A stretch of 64,000 nucleotides of DNA from Leptolyngbya subtilissima AS-A7 (GTDB lineage: Bacteria; Cyanobacteriota; Cyanobacteriia; Phormidesmidales; Phormidesmidaceae). The notes under the pieces were generated by a model. That model saw nothing but the letters and a program-made list of their open reading frames with translations, was not told the DNA's origin and searched no databases. Each line of letters begins with the position of its first letter. Within the stretch, counting starts at the first letter, position 1. The DNA lies in assembly GCF_039962255.1 (NCBI RefSeq), contig NZ_JAMPKY010000004.1, forward strand, positions 310,001 to 374,000. The letters are read 5' to 3'. This document shows, one piece after another, positions 17,035-26,458 of this stretch. The translations under genes and the position numbers were made by a program.

Positions 17035-17694
17035 ATGGCTACCCACCTGACCGTTGAGCTGTCCCTATCTTTTTCTTCCCCTGGGTTCTTGGGGAATTTA
17101 GCCTCTGGTATACCCCCGTCTATGATCACTACGCCTACAACCGAATCGACCCCCGACCCCAAACCCGTGATGCGAAAAACGACTCAACCACAGTGGCGGC
17201 GGCAGCTCCGCTATCTATACCTGCGGTTTTTGCGGCTCCAGGGCACTTCCGAACAGCTGGCTCGGGGTATGGCCTCGGGAATATTTTCTGGCTGCTTTCC
17301 TCTATTTGGCTTTCAAATCCTCATTGGGGTGGCCGTAGCTACGGTGCTAAAGGGCAACCGCATGATGGCGGCAGCGGCCACCTGGATCAGCAACCCCTTC
17401 ACCTACGTGCCTATTTTCGCTTTTAACTATCAGGTGGGGCTGTGGCTTCTGGGGGGCAGTGCCACCCAGGCTTTTGATGACCTCGACACCCTCAAAAGCT
17501 GGATGGATATGGGCACTGAAGTGTCGGCGCGGCTGATGTTGGGCAGCACAGTAGTGGGTTTAGTGGCGGGAGTGGCAAGCTATTTTGTGGGTCTGCCGCT
17601 GATTCAACGGGTGCGATCGCGCCAGAACGTCCGGCAGCAGCGCCAGCTAGCAAACCCCTCTGGGTTAGAGAACCTTGTCCAGCCCGTAGATTAG
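17035..17694 (+). CDS. DUF2062 membrane protein
   Basis: A protein of up to 219 residues. The core [43 protein letters not shown] plus [24 protein letters not shown] is the DUF2062 signature, with about three membrane segments and a basic tail. Function is unknown. ATG 17035 is the longest start but has poor ribosome-site spacing; ATG 17122 ([10 protein letters not shown]) is an alternative. The last 30 bases overlap dapB tail to tail. Confidence 0.8.
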   Translation: MATHLTVELSLSFSSPGFLGNLASGIPPSMITTPTTESTPDPKPVMRKTTQPQWRRQLRYLYLRFLRLQGTSEQLARGMASGIFSGCFPLFGFQILIGVAVATVLKGNRMMAAAATWISNPFTYVPIFAFNYQVGLWLLGGSATQAFDDLDTLKSWMDMGTEVSARLMLGSTVVGLVAGVASYFVGLPLIQRVRSRQNVRQQRQLANPSGLENLVQPVD

Positions 17695-18489
17695 CGATTT
17701 TAAGGCGATTACTCGGCGAATACAGAGCAGCACACCGGGCATAAAACTGGCGCGATCGCTGGTGTCGTGGCGCAGAGTGTAGAGCTGCCCTGGGGAGCCA
17801 AACAAGATTTCCTGGTGGGCAATCAGCCCCGGCAGCCGCACGCTGTGGATGTTGATGCCCTCGGGAGTCGTGCCACCTCGGGCTCCGGGGATAGTCTCAG
17901 TTTCTTTAACCAACGGAGTGTTGAAGGTTTTTTGGGCCTCCGCCAGCATTTGGGCGGTCTGTACGGCAGTGCCGCTGGGGGCATCGGCCTTTTGGTTGTG
18001 GTGCAGCTCAATGATCTCAACATGGTCGAAGTACTGAGCGGCCTGCTGAGCGGCCTGCTGCATCAGCACCACCCCAATGGAAAAGTTGGGCACGATTAGG
18101 CAGCCAGTGCTGGCTTTGTCGGCAAACTCTGCCAGGTCGCGAATTTGCGCGTTGCTCAGGCCGGTGGTGCCAACGACAGGACGCACTCCGTAGGCGATCG
18201 CTGCCCGCACCGACTCATACACGCTATCGGGATGCGAGAGGTCAACCATCACCGCCAAGCCCTCGCTCTGAGCGGCAACCAGGGTTGCCTCCAGGTCATT
18301 CATGATCGGCACTTCTAGGGGCTTGTAACCAATTACTTCGCCAATGTCTTGGCCCATCAGCTCAGGATTTCTGCCGATCGCCCCCACCAGAGTGATGTCT
18401 GGGGCTTGATCAATAGCTTTGATGACCTCGCGGCCCATTTTGCCGTAGGCTCCGTTGACCACGACGGGAATAGCTGATTGGGTAGACAT
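17665..18489 (-). CDS. dapB: 4-hydroxy-tetrahydrodipicolinate reductase
   Basis: A 274-residue enzyme from ATG 18489 ([22 protein letters not shown]); the frame continues upstream but family sequence starts here. The NAD(P)H loop is NGAYGKMG. The catalytic block [22 protein letters not shown] carries the conserved His-His and Lys. It makes tetrahydrodipicolinate in the lysine/meso-diaminopimelate pathway, so it feeds peptidoglycan. Its 3' end overlaps the DUF2062 gene by 30 bases on the other strand. Confidence 0.96.
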   Translation of the reverse strand: MSTQSAIPVVVNGAYGKMGREVIKAIDQAPDITLVGAIGRNPELMGQDIGEVIGYKPLEVPIMNDLEATLVAAQSEGLAVMVDLSHPDSVYESVRAAIAYGVRPVVGTTGLSNAQIRDLAEFADKASTGCLIVPNFSIGVVLMQQAAQQAAQYFDHVEIIELHHNQKADAPSGTAVQTAQMLAEAQKTFNTPLVKETETIPGARGGTTPEGINIHSVRLPGLIAHQEILFGSPGQLYTLRHDTSDRASFMPGVLLCIRRVIALKSLIYGLDKVL

Positions 18490-18615
18490 AGGAATTCGTT
18501 TGGCGAACAAGGGAACTAGCCGGTCAGCGAGTCTGACGGTCAATAAGCTACCAGTCATGAAGTTTTTAACGCTTCAACCTGCCGGCAGCTCAACCTTCAG
18601 ACCCGCCTTACTTCA

Positions 18616-19188
18616 CTACTGAAACTTTCGTTCCAAAGACTTGAGATACTCAGTGTTGACTCCCGACTCGCGGGGCAGAGAGATTTTGCCGGTGCGAGCA
18701 ATTTCGCGAATGCCGAAGCGGTTGAGCACCTGCACGATCGCTACCATCTTGCCGGGGTCGCCCACCACCTCTAGGGTGAGAGAGTCTTCAGACACATCTA
18801 CCACCCGCGCCCGAAAGATTTGGGCAAACTCAATGATCTCAGAGCGGCTGGTACTGGTCGCATTGACCTTGAGCAGCATCAGTTCCCGTTCAACGCAGGG
18901 CGTATCGGTGACATCATTGACCTTGAGCACGTTGATCAACTTGTAGAGCTGCTTGGTGAGCTGCTCAATTACCGCATCGTCGCCGGGCACCACCATGGTG
19001 ATGCGAGAGATGCCTGAGGTTTCGGCCGGCCCCACCGCCAAGCTCTCAATGTTGAACCCGCGCCGGGCAAACAGACCGGCGATGCGGCTCAGCACCCCAG
19101 CCTCGTCTTCAACCAGTACAGAGAGGGTGTGTTTGATGGCCTGCTGAGGAGCCACAGCCGAACTGGGGAGAATAGAAGGGTTAACCAT
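18616..19188 (-). CDS. ilvN: Acetolactate synthase small (regulatory) subunit
   Basis: A 190-residue protein from ATG 19188; a GTG ten codons upstream (19218) is possible. The N-terminal ACT domain [35 protein letters not shown] is diagnostic, followed by the C-terminal domain ending [15 protein letters not shown]. It binds valine and confers feedback inhibition on the large subunit, the first step of branched-chain amino-acid synthesis. The large-subunit gene is not nearby, which is usual in cyanobacteria. Confidence 0.94.
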   Translation of the reverse strand: MVNPSILPSSAVAPQQAIKHTLSVLVEDEAGVLSRIAGLFARRGFNIESLAVGPAETSGISRITMVVPGDDAVIEQLTKQLYKLINVLKVNDVTDTPCVERELMLLKVNATSTSRSEIIEFAQIFRARVVDVSEDSLTLEVVGDPGKMVAIVQVLNRFGIREIARTGKISLPRESGVNTEYLKSLERKFQ

Positions 19189-19563
19189 AGGGCCTGGGGA
19201 TGTAAAAGGTTTCAGCACCAGCGCTGATTCGCGAGACTTTCAAAACTAACAAACCTCAATACTATCCCGAAAATCCCTGCCTTAAAAACATCCCTCCTGC
19301 ACCTATCCACCCTTTCTCCTAACAAAACGCTGAGCTTCCTCACCCTTTTCTCTTTAGAGACGTTTTGCATAGGCGATCGCCTGGCTGAGAGGCAAACAAC
19401 GCCGTTGCTCCTTTAGTGCCGATAATGCAAACAGGCACTGGCTCCCTCCGCCCATCTCATCCTTACATCTCTATTTAGCTTGGCTTCACAAACCCCCAAA
19501 GCCCGCCTACATCCCCCAGATTGGGTATCCTTGAGGCACTAGCCTACCGTCACTGCATTTGGC
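19189..19563. other. Intergenic region between ilvN and the Npt-like gene
   Basis: This 375-base divergent promoter region is rich in pyrimidines on the + strand (many CCCT and CTCC steps) and holds one HIP1 site near 19,374. No ORF with a plausible ribosome site, hairpin or riboswitch was seen. Confidence 0.45.
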
Positions 19564-22500
19564 ATGAGCTTATCTGGCCCCGCTAAAGAGATTCAGTCCC
19601 TAAAGGGGCGCTTTCTCGACCTGATCAACTTGCGCCCTGGGGAAGAAGAGCGCACGCTGCTCATGTTTGCCTTTTACACCGCCACCTCCATGGGCATTTT
19701 GTGGCTAGAGGTAAGTTCGGCAGCGTTATTTTTGGATGCCTATGGGGCAGCCAGTCTGCCGTGGATCTATATCTTTAGCGCTGGGGTGGGGCTAGGGCTA
19801 AGCGTGGTCTATTCCTGGCTACAGCGGTTGTTTCCGCTGCGCCGGGTAATTGTAATTATCGCCATGCTGATGGCCGTGCCAATTTTGGGGTTTCGCTGGG
19901 GGCTAACGGTGCCCTTGTTGGCAGCCCCCATGGTGTTTTCGATGCGGCTGTGGATTGAGGCTATCTATGGGCTTAACGACCTCAACCTATCAGTGACCGC
20001 CAACCAGCTGTTCAATATTCGCGAAATCAAGCGGGCGTATCCGATCATCAGCAGCGGCAACCTGGTGGCTGATGTCATTAGTGGTTTTTCGGTATACCTG
20101 CTGCTCAAGCTGATTGGGCTGCAAAACGTTATGCTGCTTGCTTTTGTGGTGATGGTGGCGGGGGCGGCTATTTTGTACCACCTCAGCCGCAGCTACGAGC
20201 ACGCCTTTCCCGATTCACCCCGCCGTCAAGCAGAAGACGCTGAGTCAGTGGAGAGCTTCCGATCGCGTCAGCGGCTCCAGGGGCCAATCCAGCAGTACGT
20301 GGTGCTGCTGTTTTCGTTTTTTGTGTTGGCCCAGATGCTGCTGTTCTCCATTGAGTTTCAGTTCTTCAACCAGCTAGAAACCAGCCTCGATGTCGATGCG
20401 ATCGCGGTCTTTTTGGGCTTCTTTAGCGGCCTGCTGGGGCTGATTGAGCTGTTCACCCAGTGGTTTACCTCCAGCCGATTGATCGAGCGGGAGGGGGTGT
20501 TTAAGGTGGCCCTGGTGCTGCCCTCGGTGATTGTAGCGATTGGCGTGACTACGCTGGTGGGCAGCTACCCTCTGCGGCTAGGCTTGGTGGTCATGTTTAT
20601 CGGGCTGATCGTGCTGAAATTTTTTGATGAGTGGCTACGGTATACGTTGGTAGCTACCACACGCCCGATTCTGTTTCAGCCGATTCCTGACCAGGTGCGC
20701 AGCACGGTGCAGTCGTGGGTGGGTGGGATTGCTGAGCCGCTGGCGATGGGGGGCACGGGGGTGGCCATTTTGGTCACCATCGCCGTTTGCAATCGCGTTG
20801 GGCTGGTGGATACCCTAGTGCAGGCGCGGCTGTTTTTGCTGAGCACAGTGGTGGCGGCGCTGGTGTGGTTTGCGATTATGGTGATGCTGCGATCGCGCTA
20901 CCTCAACCTGCTGGTGCGGGGAGCCGAGCGCGGCCTGCTGACCTTCTCTGACGCCAACCTGCGGGTGCTGAAGCGCGCCTTTATTGAACAGCTCGAAAAG
21001 CCTGGATTGGACGCCAACAAGCGATCGTGCATTGAGCTGCTAAGCCACATTGACCCCAAAAACGTGGGCGAGATCTTGGCGCCTCGCCTGGCCGAGTTAC
21101 CTCCGGCCCTCCAACGCCAGAGCCTGGAAGCGATGCTGGAGTATCCCAACCCCGCCTACACCGTCCAGGTGCAGGAAATGCTAGAGGTGCCCAACCAGGC
21201 TCCCGAAATTTTGGCCCTGGCCCTGCGCTACGTGTGGCTGGCTCAGGAGCGCTTTGACATCAACGATCTGCGCCCCTACCTGCCGCCGGAGGTGGATGCG
21301 GTAGTGCGGGGCACGGCGGCCTCTCTCATGCTGCGGCGGGGCAACCTACAGGAGCGGGCCGAGGCCACCGCCACCCTGCGCAAAATGCTGGTGCACGACG
21401 AAGAGCGGGAGCGGGTAATGGGCTGCCGCGCCCTGGGTGAGGCCGACTATATGGAATCACTCAGCATTTATATTGACGATCTGCTGCAAGACTCCTCGCT
21501 GCGGGTGCGGCGGGCGATTTTGGAGGCGATCGCCGCTACCCAATACAAAAAATATTACCCCTCGCTGCTTAAGGCGCTCCAATACAAGTCAACCCGCGAA
21601 GCCGCTGTTACCGCCCTCACCCGCCTGGGCAACGAGGCTCTGCCCATGCTGCAAGAACTGGCCCTCGACAGCTACCGTCCCGAAATTCTGCGCAACCAGG
21701 CTTGGCAGGTAATTGGCAACATTGGCACCGTACCTGCCCTGGAATTTTTAATTCAAAACCTAGTCACCACCTGGGGCAGCACCCGCCGCCATATTCTGCG
21801 GATTTTGCTCAGCTTGTACCAGGAGTCTGGGGTGAAGCGATCGGCTCTGATCGACGAGGCGTTGGATCGCATGCTGGGCCGCAGCGGCATCGAAGAGCTG
21901 CTGAATACGGAGCTGGCCTTTGCCGGGCAGATGCTGGCTGCCAAGGTCGATTTGGCACCCAGCCGGGTTGAGGGGATTGAGGCTGACCTGCTGCGCAAGG
22001 CCCTCGACGGGCTGCAGGCCGATGCCACCGAGCGGCTATTTATGCTGCTGCGGTTTGTGTCGCCCGCCACTGCCATTCAAGCGGCCCAGGTAAGCCTCAG
22101 CGGGTCGGCTGCCCAATGGGCCAGGGGCATCGAAATTCTCGATAACGTGGTGGATGTGGCCAACAAACGGTCGATTCTGATCTTGCTCGATCGCCGTTTA
22201 GATGCCGACAAGCTGAAGCTGCTGGCCCTATCTACACCGCTGATAGCCTACGGGCCGATGCCGCCCCGCGATCGCTTGCGTCAGCTGCTCGACTTGCGCA
22301 ACTTTTTGTCAGACTGGGCGATCGCCTGCTGCTTTCACCTGGCCCGCGTGCAGCGGTGGAATCTCACCGCCGAGCATACTCTGGCTTCGCTTCAGCACCC
22401 CACTGGCTTTGTGCGCGAGGCTGTGCTGACCTACTTAGCCGTGGCGTCGCCCCGCGCCCTGCGGGAGCTGCTGCCCCTGATGGAGCAAGACGCCGACCCG

Positions 22501-22569
22501 CTGGTGCTAGCTCAGGTCAAACAGCTGATCAATACTTATAATCTGGAGCCGAGCCCTTCCGCTAGCTGA
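19564..22569 (+). CDS. Npt1/Npt2-like translocase domain fused to HEAT repeats
   Basis: A 1001-residue protein. Residues about 30-450 carry some 11-12 membrane segments. The stretch NQLFNIREIKRAYPIISSGNLVADVISGF matches the nucleotide-translocase (Tlc/Npt) family, where an Asp/Arg-Lys-Arg motif and a Gly-rich helix recur. From about 460 to the end come soluble HEAT/PBS-lyase-like repeats (LQRQSLEAMLEYPNPAYTVQVQEML; DSSLRVRRAILEAIAATQYKKY; HPTGFVREAVLTYLAVASPRALRELL). It is probably a membrane protein with a large cytosolic scaffold. Its substrate is unknown: bacterial Npt-like proteins outside intracellular parasites are not shown to move ATP. A cNMP-binding gene follows after 52 bases, suggesting a shared unit. 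Confidence 0.8.
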   Translation: MSLSGPAKEIQSLKGRFLDLINLRPGEEERTLLMFAFYTATSMGILWLEVSSAALFLDAYGAASLPWIYIFSAGVGLGLSVVYSWLQRLFPLRRVIVIIAMLMAVPILGFRWGLTVPLLAAPMVFSMRLWIEAIYGLNDLNLSVTANQLFNIREIKRAYPIISSGNLVADVISGFSVYLLLKLIGLQNVMLLAFVVMVAGAAILYHLSRSYEHAFPDSPRRQAEDAESVESFRSRQRLQGPIQQYVVLLFSFFVLAQMLLFSIEFQFFNQLETSLDVDAIAVFLGFFSGLLGLIELFTQWFTSSRLIEREGVFKVALVLPSVIVAIGVTTLVGSYPLRLGLVVMFIGLIVLKFFDEWLRYTLVATTRPILFQPIPDQVRSTVQSWVGGIAEPLAMGGTGVAILVTIAVCNRVGLVDTLVQARLFLLSTVVAALVWFAIMVMLRSRYLNLLVRGAERGLLTFSDANLRVLKRAFIEQLEKPGLDANKRSCIELLSHIDPKNVGEILAPRLAELPPALQRQSLEAMLEYPNPAYTVQVQEMLEVPNQAPEILALALRYVWLAQERFDINDLRPYLPPEVDAVVRGTAASLMLRRGNLQERAEATATLRKMLVHDEERERVMGCRALGEADYMESLSIYIDDLLQDSSLRVRRAILEAIAATQYKKYYPSLLKALQYKSTREAAVTALTRLGNEALPMLQELALDSYRPEILRNQAWQVIGNIGTVPALEFLIQNLVTTWGSTRRHILRILLSLYQESGVKRSALIDEALDRMLGRSGIEELLNTELAFAGQMLAAKVDLAPSRVEGIEADLLRKALDGLQADATERLFMLLRFVSPATAIQAAQVSLSGSAAQWARGIEILDNVVDVANKRSILILLDRRLDADKLKLLALSTPLIAYGPMPPRDRLRQLLDLRNFLSDWAIACCFHLARVQRWNLTAEHTLASLQHPTGFVREAVLTYLAVASPRALRELLPLMEQDADPLVLAQVKQLINTYNLEPSPSAS

Positions 22570-22621
22570 CGCATCCTGCCCCGTTCCCCCGCCGTCGCCC
22601 CCCTAGGTCAAGCAGCCCCGT

Positions 22622-23152
22622 ATGTTAAACAGCGTCGAACGTCTCCTATTTATTCGCAACGTCCCCATGTTCAAGGAGCTGCGGGACGACTTTTTGGTGC
22701 GGCTGGCCTCGGTAATGGATGAGGTGTTCTACGACAGCAACTACACCATCATCACCGAAGGCCAGGAGGGGCGATCTATGTACATTGTGGTGTCGGGCCG
22801 CGTCAGTGTGCATATCGGCGGTCAGGAAGTAGCCCAGCTCAAAGAAGACGAGTGCTTTGGCGAAATGTCGGTGTTTGATGCCGAGCCGCGATCGGCCTCG
22901 GTTACCACCCTAGAGCCCTGCGCCTGCCTGGTGCTTACCCAGCAGCAGCTCTACGACGCCATCGACGAAACCCCCGGTATTGCAGTTAACGTGATTCGCC
23001 TGCTCTCGCGCCGCATTCGCGAGCTCAACCAAGACCTCAACCAGGTCAAACAGCAGCTGACGCAGCCTTCACCGTTCCCCCAAACCCGGCCCCAGTGGTA
23101 TCGGCCGCTGCCATTTCCGCCGTCGGAACCCCTAGCGCGATCGGGCAGTTAG
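22622..23152 (+). CDS. Cyclic nucleotide-binding domain protein without a DNA-binding domain
   Basis: A 176-residue protein. The cNMP fold spans about 10-125, with the phosphate-binding cassette FGEMSVFDAEPRSASV intact (Gly-Glu and Arg-Ser/Ala positions), so binding of cAMP or cGMP is plausible. A helix, INVIRLLSRRIRELNQDLNQVKQQL, then a Pro-rich tail end the protein; there is no helix-turn-helix, so it is not a Crp-type regulator. Its place directly after the Npt-HEAT gene suggests it gates or docks to that protein. Confidence 0.85.
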   Translation: MLNSVERLLFIRNVPMFKELRDDFLVRLASVMDEVFYDSNYTIITEGQEGRSMYIVVSGRVSVHIGGQEVAQLKEDECFGEMSVFDAEPRSASVTTLEPCACLVLTQQQLYDAIDETPGIAVNVIRLLSRRIRELNQDLNQVKQQLTQPSPFPQTRPQWYRPLPFPPSEPLARSGS

Positions 23153-23174
23153 GAGCGAAGACGCTGGGGTGAAA

Positions 23175-23190
23175 GGTTCAAGGTTTAGGG
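23175..23190 (+). repeat. Family A heptad repeat, copy 3 (partial)
   Basis: Only two heptads and a trailing GG remain (GGTTCAA, GGTTTAG), 22 bases after the stop of the cNMP gene. About 140 bases on, at 23,328-23,355, three opposite-strand heptads (GGCTCAA, GGGTGAA, GGTGATT) may be the separated right arm. Confidence 0.5.
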
Positions 23191-23448
23191 CTAGAAAAAT
23201 AATTTTGAGATGTTTCCAGGAAAGAGTGACTTCTGGGCGTCGGATGAGTTTATCGTCAGGCTTCTGTTGAATAGGTGCGCAAACTTTGCCCATTCAACTA
23301 GGGAGTGTTCTTGATTCAAAAATCACCTTCACCCTTGAGCCTAAAATCTTCAATTCATCCCTCTTAAACACAATTTTTCTTAACTCTGCGACGCGTCCTT
23401 AGGGCCTGGGCAAGCTAACGGTACGATGCCGTTTTTGAGGACTTGCCC

Positions 23449-24039
23449 ATGGGGGTACTGATATTGCTGGTGACTGTCCTACTGATTGGGGCGGTCTTTT
23501 TTGTCAATCTCTATAACCGCTTGGTGACTGGGCGCAATCGCTACCAAAATGCCTATGCCCAAATCGATGTGCAGCTGCGCCGCCGCTACGATCTAATTCC
23601 TAACCTGGTGGAGAGCGTCAAGGGCTATATGTCCCACGAGAAAGAAACCCTGACGGCGGTCATCAACGCCCGCAACAGTGCTATGAGTGCCAGCCGTCAG
23701 GCAGCTCAGGCTCCCGGCGATCCGCAAGCGATGACTCAGCTGGCAGCAGCCGAGGGCATGCTCGACAGCACCCTGGGTCGATTTTTTGCGCTGTCGGAAG
23801 CCTACCCCGACCTCAAGGCCAACCAAAATATGGCCCAGCTAATCGAAGAACTGCGCTCCACTGAGAACCGCATCGCCTTTGCTCGCCAGGCGTTTAATGA
23901 CGCTGTCACCCTCTACAACACCCAGCGGGAGATGTTTCCCGGCAATCTGATCGCGGGCAGCTTTAATTTCAACTCGGCTCAGCTGCTTGAAGAAAGCACT
24001 CCCGAAGTCAAAGAAGTCCCCCGCGTATCCTTTAGCTAG
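23449..24039 (+). CDS. lemA: LemA family protein
   Basis: A 196-residue protein from ATG 23449. An N-terminal membrane segment (GVLILLVTVLLIGAVFFVNLYNRLV) is followed by the LemA helical domain with NAYAQIDVQLRRRYDLIPNLVESVKGYMSHEKETLTAVINAR and YPDLKANQNMAQLIEELRSTENRIAFARQAFNDAV, both diagnostic. Function is not settled, but lemA is repeatedly found beside htpX-like peptidase genes. Here the stop is only 2 bases from the next ATG, so the two are surely co-translated. Confidence 0.94.
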   Translation: MGVLILLVTVLLIGAVFFVNLYNRLVTGRNRYQNAYAQIDVQLRRRYDLIPNLVESVKGYMSHEKETLTAVINARNSAMSASRQAAQAPGDPQAMTQLAAAEGMLDSTLGRFFALSEAYPDLKANQNMAQLIEELRSTENRIAFARQAFNDAVTLYNTQREMFPGNLIAGSFNFNSAQLLEESTPEVKEVPRVSFS

Positions 24040-24041
24040 TC

Positions 24042-25976
24042 ATGAATTTCTTTGAGCATCAAGACCAGGCCCGCCGCAACACCACCAAGCTGCTGCTGCT
24101 GTTTGGGCTATCAATCGCAGTGATGATCGCAGCATTTTATGTCGTTGCGATCGCGGTTCTATCCACCCAAGCCACCTCAGAGCTTGGTGGTTTATCGCTC
24201 TGGCAGCCCGGTATCTTGTTTTGGGTGACCAGCGGTACCCTGGCTTTTATGATGGTGGGCAGCTCGACTAAGATGGCCCAGCTCAGCCAGGGGGGCCACA
24301 GTCTGGCCAAAGGCTTGGGCGGGCGAGAGCTAAACCCCCTCACCGATGACCCTGATGAGCAGCGGTTGATCAATGTAGTCAGCGAGATGGCACTGGCCTC
24401 GGGCACCCCCATCCCCGCTGTGTACTTGCTGGATGACGAGCCGGGCATCAACGCCTTTGCGGCAGGTCACACCGCTGACAAAGCCGTGATTGGAGTGACC
24501 CGTGGCTGTCTCGACCAGCTCAACCGCGATGAGCTGCAAGGGGTGATTGGCCACGAGTTTAGCCACATTCTCAACGGCGACATGGGCCTCAACCTCAAGC
24601 TAATTGGGGTAATTCACGGTCTGCTGCTGATCTATATTGCTGGGCGGGTGGTGCTGCGCTTGAGCTGCTACTCCGACGGATCGTCGCGCCGATCAAAGGA
24701 CGACAAAGGGGCAGGGGCGGTGTTGGCAGCGGCTCTGGCCATGGTGGTGATTGGCTACCTGGGGGTGCTGTGCGGACGGTTGATCAAAAGTGCTGTATCG
24801 CGGGAGCGAGAGTTTTTAGCCGATGCCTCAGCGGTGCAGTTTACCCGTAACCCTGAGGGTTTGACTGGGGCGCTGCGCAAAATTGGCCAGATTTCGGCGG
24901 GGTCAACGATGGTTTCCCCTATGGCCGAAACCACCAGCCACCTACTGTTTGGCGAGGCCAACGGCAACTTGTCGTTCTTGGGGGAGTGGTTTGCCACCCA
25001 TCCGCCCCTGGGCGAGCGACTGCGACGCCTAGGCCAGGTACCGATCCCCCAGGGAAGTTCTCCCCTGGCCGCCGAGGCATCGGTTAGCTCCCCAGACGAA
25101 TCGCTGGTGATGGGGCTGCATGGGGGCACAAGTACCGCCGTACAGCAAGGGATTGTTGCGATCGCCTCCCCCGCCCCCAGCCAGTTTATGACCGCCATTG
25201 GCACCACCGATGCCCGACGGTTGGAGCAGGTGCGATCGCTGCTAAGCGAGCTACCCGCCGAAGTCAAGGCGGCCCTGCAAAACCCTACTGCTGCTGCCGA
25301 GGTAGTTTATGCTCTGCTGGTGCGAACCAAGCCCGCCCTACAAACTCAGCAGCTCGAGTACCTGTCCAACACCTATGGCCCAGATTGCAGGGAACGAGTA
25401 GGACAGATTTACAATCGGGTTCGCGCCCTCAAGCCAGGGCAAGATTTGCTGTTGCTAGAGGCGTTAGTTCCTGCCCTCCAGCAGCTCGACTCCGAGGCGG
25501 GGCAAAAGTTTGTTCAAACGGCCCAAGCCCTGAGCCAGCCGGGGGGCCGCCTGCTGCTCTCGAACTATCCACTGCAGCTGATTCTGCGTAAACGGTTGTC
25601 GAGTCATTCAGCTCAACCTGCGACCATCACCGACATAAACGATCTCTGGAGTGACGCCCTTGTGGTGCTGGCCCTGCTGGCGCGGGTCGGCCACGCTCGC
25701 CCAGAGGATGCCATCTACGCTTTCAAGCTGGGTATTTCGCAAATGCCGGGGGCCAAAACGCAGACCTCGCCAAACCAACTGCCGCCGATTAACAGCGCTG
25801 ATATCAACGCTAGCCTCAGCCGTCTAGAACAAGCTGCCCCCAAACTCAAACAGACCATTGTTGATGCCTGTGCCCATACGGTGCTGGCCGACAACGATGT
25901 TACTCCCGCCGAGATGGGGCTGCTGCGGGCGGTGGTGATTACCCTTGACTGCCCGGCCCCACCTTTTCTTACCTAG
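24042..25976 (+). CDS. HtpX-like M48 family membrane metalloprotease with a C-terminal TerB-like region
   Basis: A 644-residue protein. Two N-terminal membrane segments lead to the peptidase: zinc motif HEFSH at residues 171-175 (within GVIGHEFSHILNGDMGLNLKL) and the third-ligand region REREFLADASAVQFTRNPEGL. Normal HtpX is about 290 residues; here about 300 more follow. The last section, KLKQTIVDACAHTVLADNDVTPAEMGLLRAVVITLDCP, resembles a TerB-like domain (alpha-helical, acidic turn). It probably cleaves membrane proteins in quality control. It forms an operon with lemA; a family A repeat follows 38 bases after the stop. Confidence 0.9.
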   Translation: MNFFEHQDQARRNTTKLLLLFGLSIAVMIAAFYVVAIAVLSTQATSELGGLSLWQPGILFWVTSGTLAFMMVGSSTKMAQLSQGGHSLAKGLGGRELNPLTDDPDEQRLINVVSEMALASGTPIPAVYLLDDEPGINAFAAGHTADKAVIGVTRGCLDQLNRDELQGVIGHEFSHILNGDMGLNLKLIGVIHGLLLIYIAGRVVLRLSCYSDGSSRRSKDDKGAGAVLAAALAMVVIGYLGVLCGRLIKSAVSREREFLADASAVQFTRNPEGLTGALRKIGQISAGSTMVSPMAETTSHLLFGEANGNLSFLGEWFATHPPLGERLRRLGQVPIPQGSSPLAAEASVSSPDESLVMGLHGGTSTAVQQGIVAIASPAPSQFMTAIGTTDARRLEQVRSLLSELPAEVKAALQNPTAAAEVVYALLVRTKPALQTQQLEYLSNTYGPDCRERVGQIYNRVRALKPGQDLLLLEALVPALQQLDSEAGQKFVQTAQALSQPGGRLLLSNYPLQLILRKRLSSHSAQPATITDINDLWSDALVVLALLARVGHARPEDAIYAFKLGISQMPGAKTQTSPNQLPPINSADINASLSRLEQAAPKLKQTIVDACAHTVLADNDVTPAEMGLLRAVVITLDCPAPPFLT

Positions 25977-26014
25977 CACCTGACTGAGCTAGTTGTGGCA
26001 GGCTTGAAGAGCTA

Positions 26015-26060
26015 GGGTTCAAGGTATAAGGTGTAGGGCGGGTCGTGAACCTTGTACCTT
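26015..26060 (+). repeat. Family A heptad repeat, copy 4
   Basis: Three left heptads (GGTTCAA, GGTATAA, GGTGTAG), core GGCGGGTCGTG, then a short opposite-strand arm (GGTACAA, GGTTCAC read there). It lies between the HtpX-like gene and rpmB. Confidence 0.75.
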
Positions 26061-26205
26061 CTTGTTGATTCACTGCGCTCAGAAAGCCTATTCGGTCGGC
26101 AGTTTCGGCAAAACTCGCTGCATTCTGAAGGTTGATTGCTCCAAGATTTCTGCTACAATTCAAAGTTGCGCTATTGTGCCGTTTGATTACCGTTGGAGAA
26201 TATTC

Positions 26206-26442
26206 ATGGCTCGTCATTGTCAACTCACCGGGAAGAAGGCCAACAACGCCTTTTCGATCTCTCACTCTCACCGCCGCACTAAGCGCCTGCAAGAGGCCAA
26301 CCTGCAAGAAAAGCGCGTGTGGTGGCCCCAGGGCAAGCGTTGGGTCAAGCTGCGCCTGTCGACTAAAGCGATCAAAACCCTTCAAACCAAGGGGCTTGAA
26401 GCTATGGCCAAGGAAGTTGGCCTCAACCTGAACAAGTGCTAG
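26206..26442 (+). CDS. rpmB: 50S ribosomal protein L28
   Basis: A 78-residue protein starting [22 protein letters not shown] at 26206; the longer open frame upstream is not coding, as L28 begins here in all bacteria. The basic middle [37 protein letters not shown] and tail NKC fit bacterial/plastid L28. GGAG lies upstream. It is part of the large ribosomal subunit. Confidence 0.96.
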   Translation: MARHCQLTGKKANNAFSISHSHRRTKRLQEANLQEKRVWWPQGKRWVKLRLSTKAIKTLQTKGLEAMAKEVGLNLNKC

Positions 26443-26458
26443 TTTGGCTTCTGGTCAG

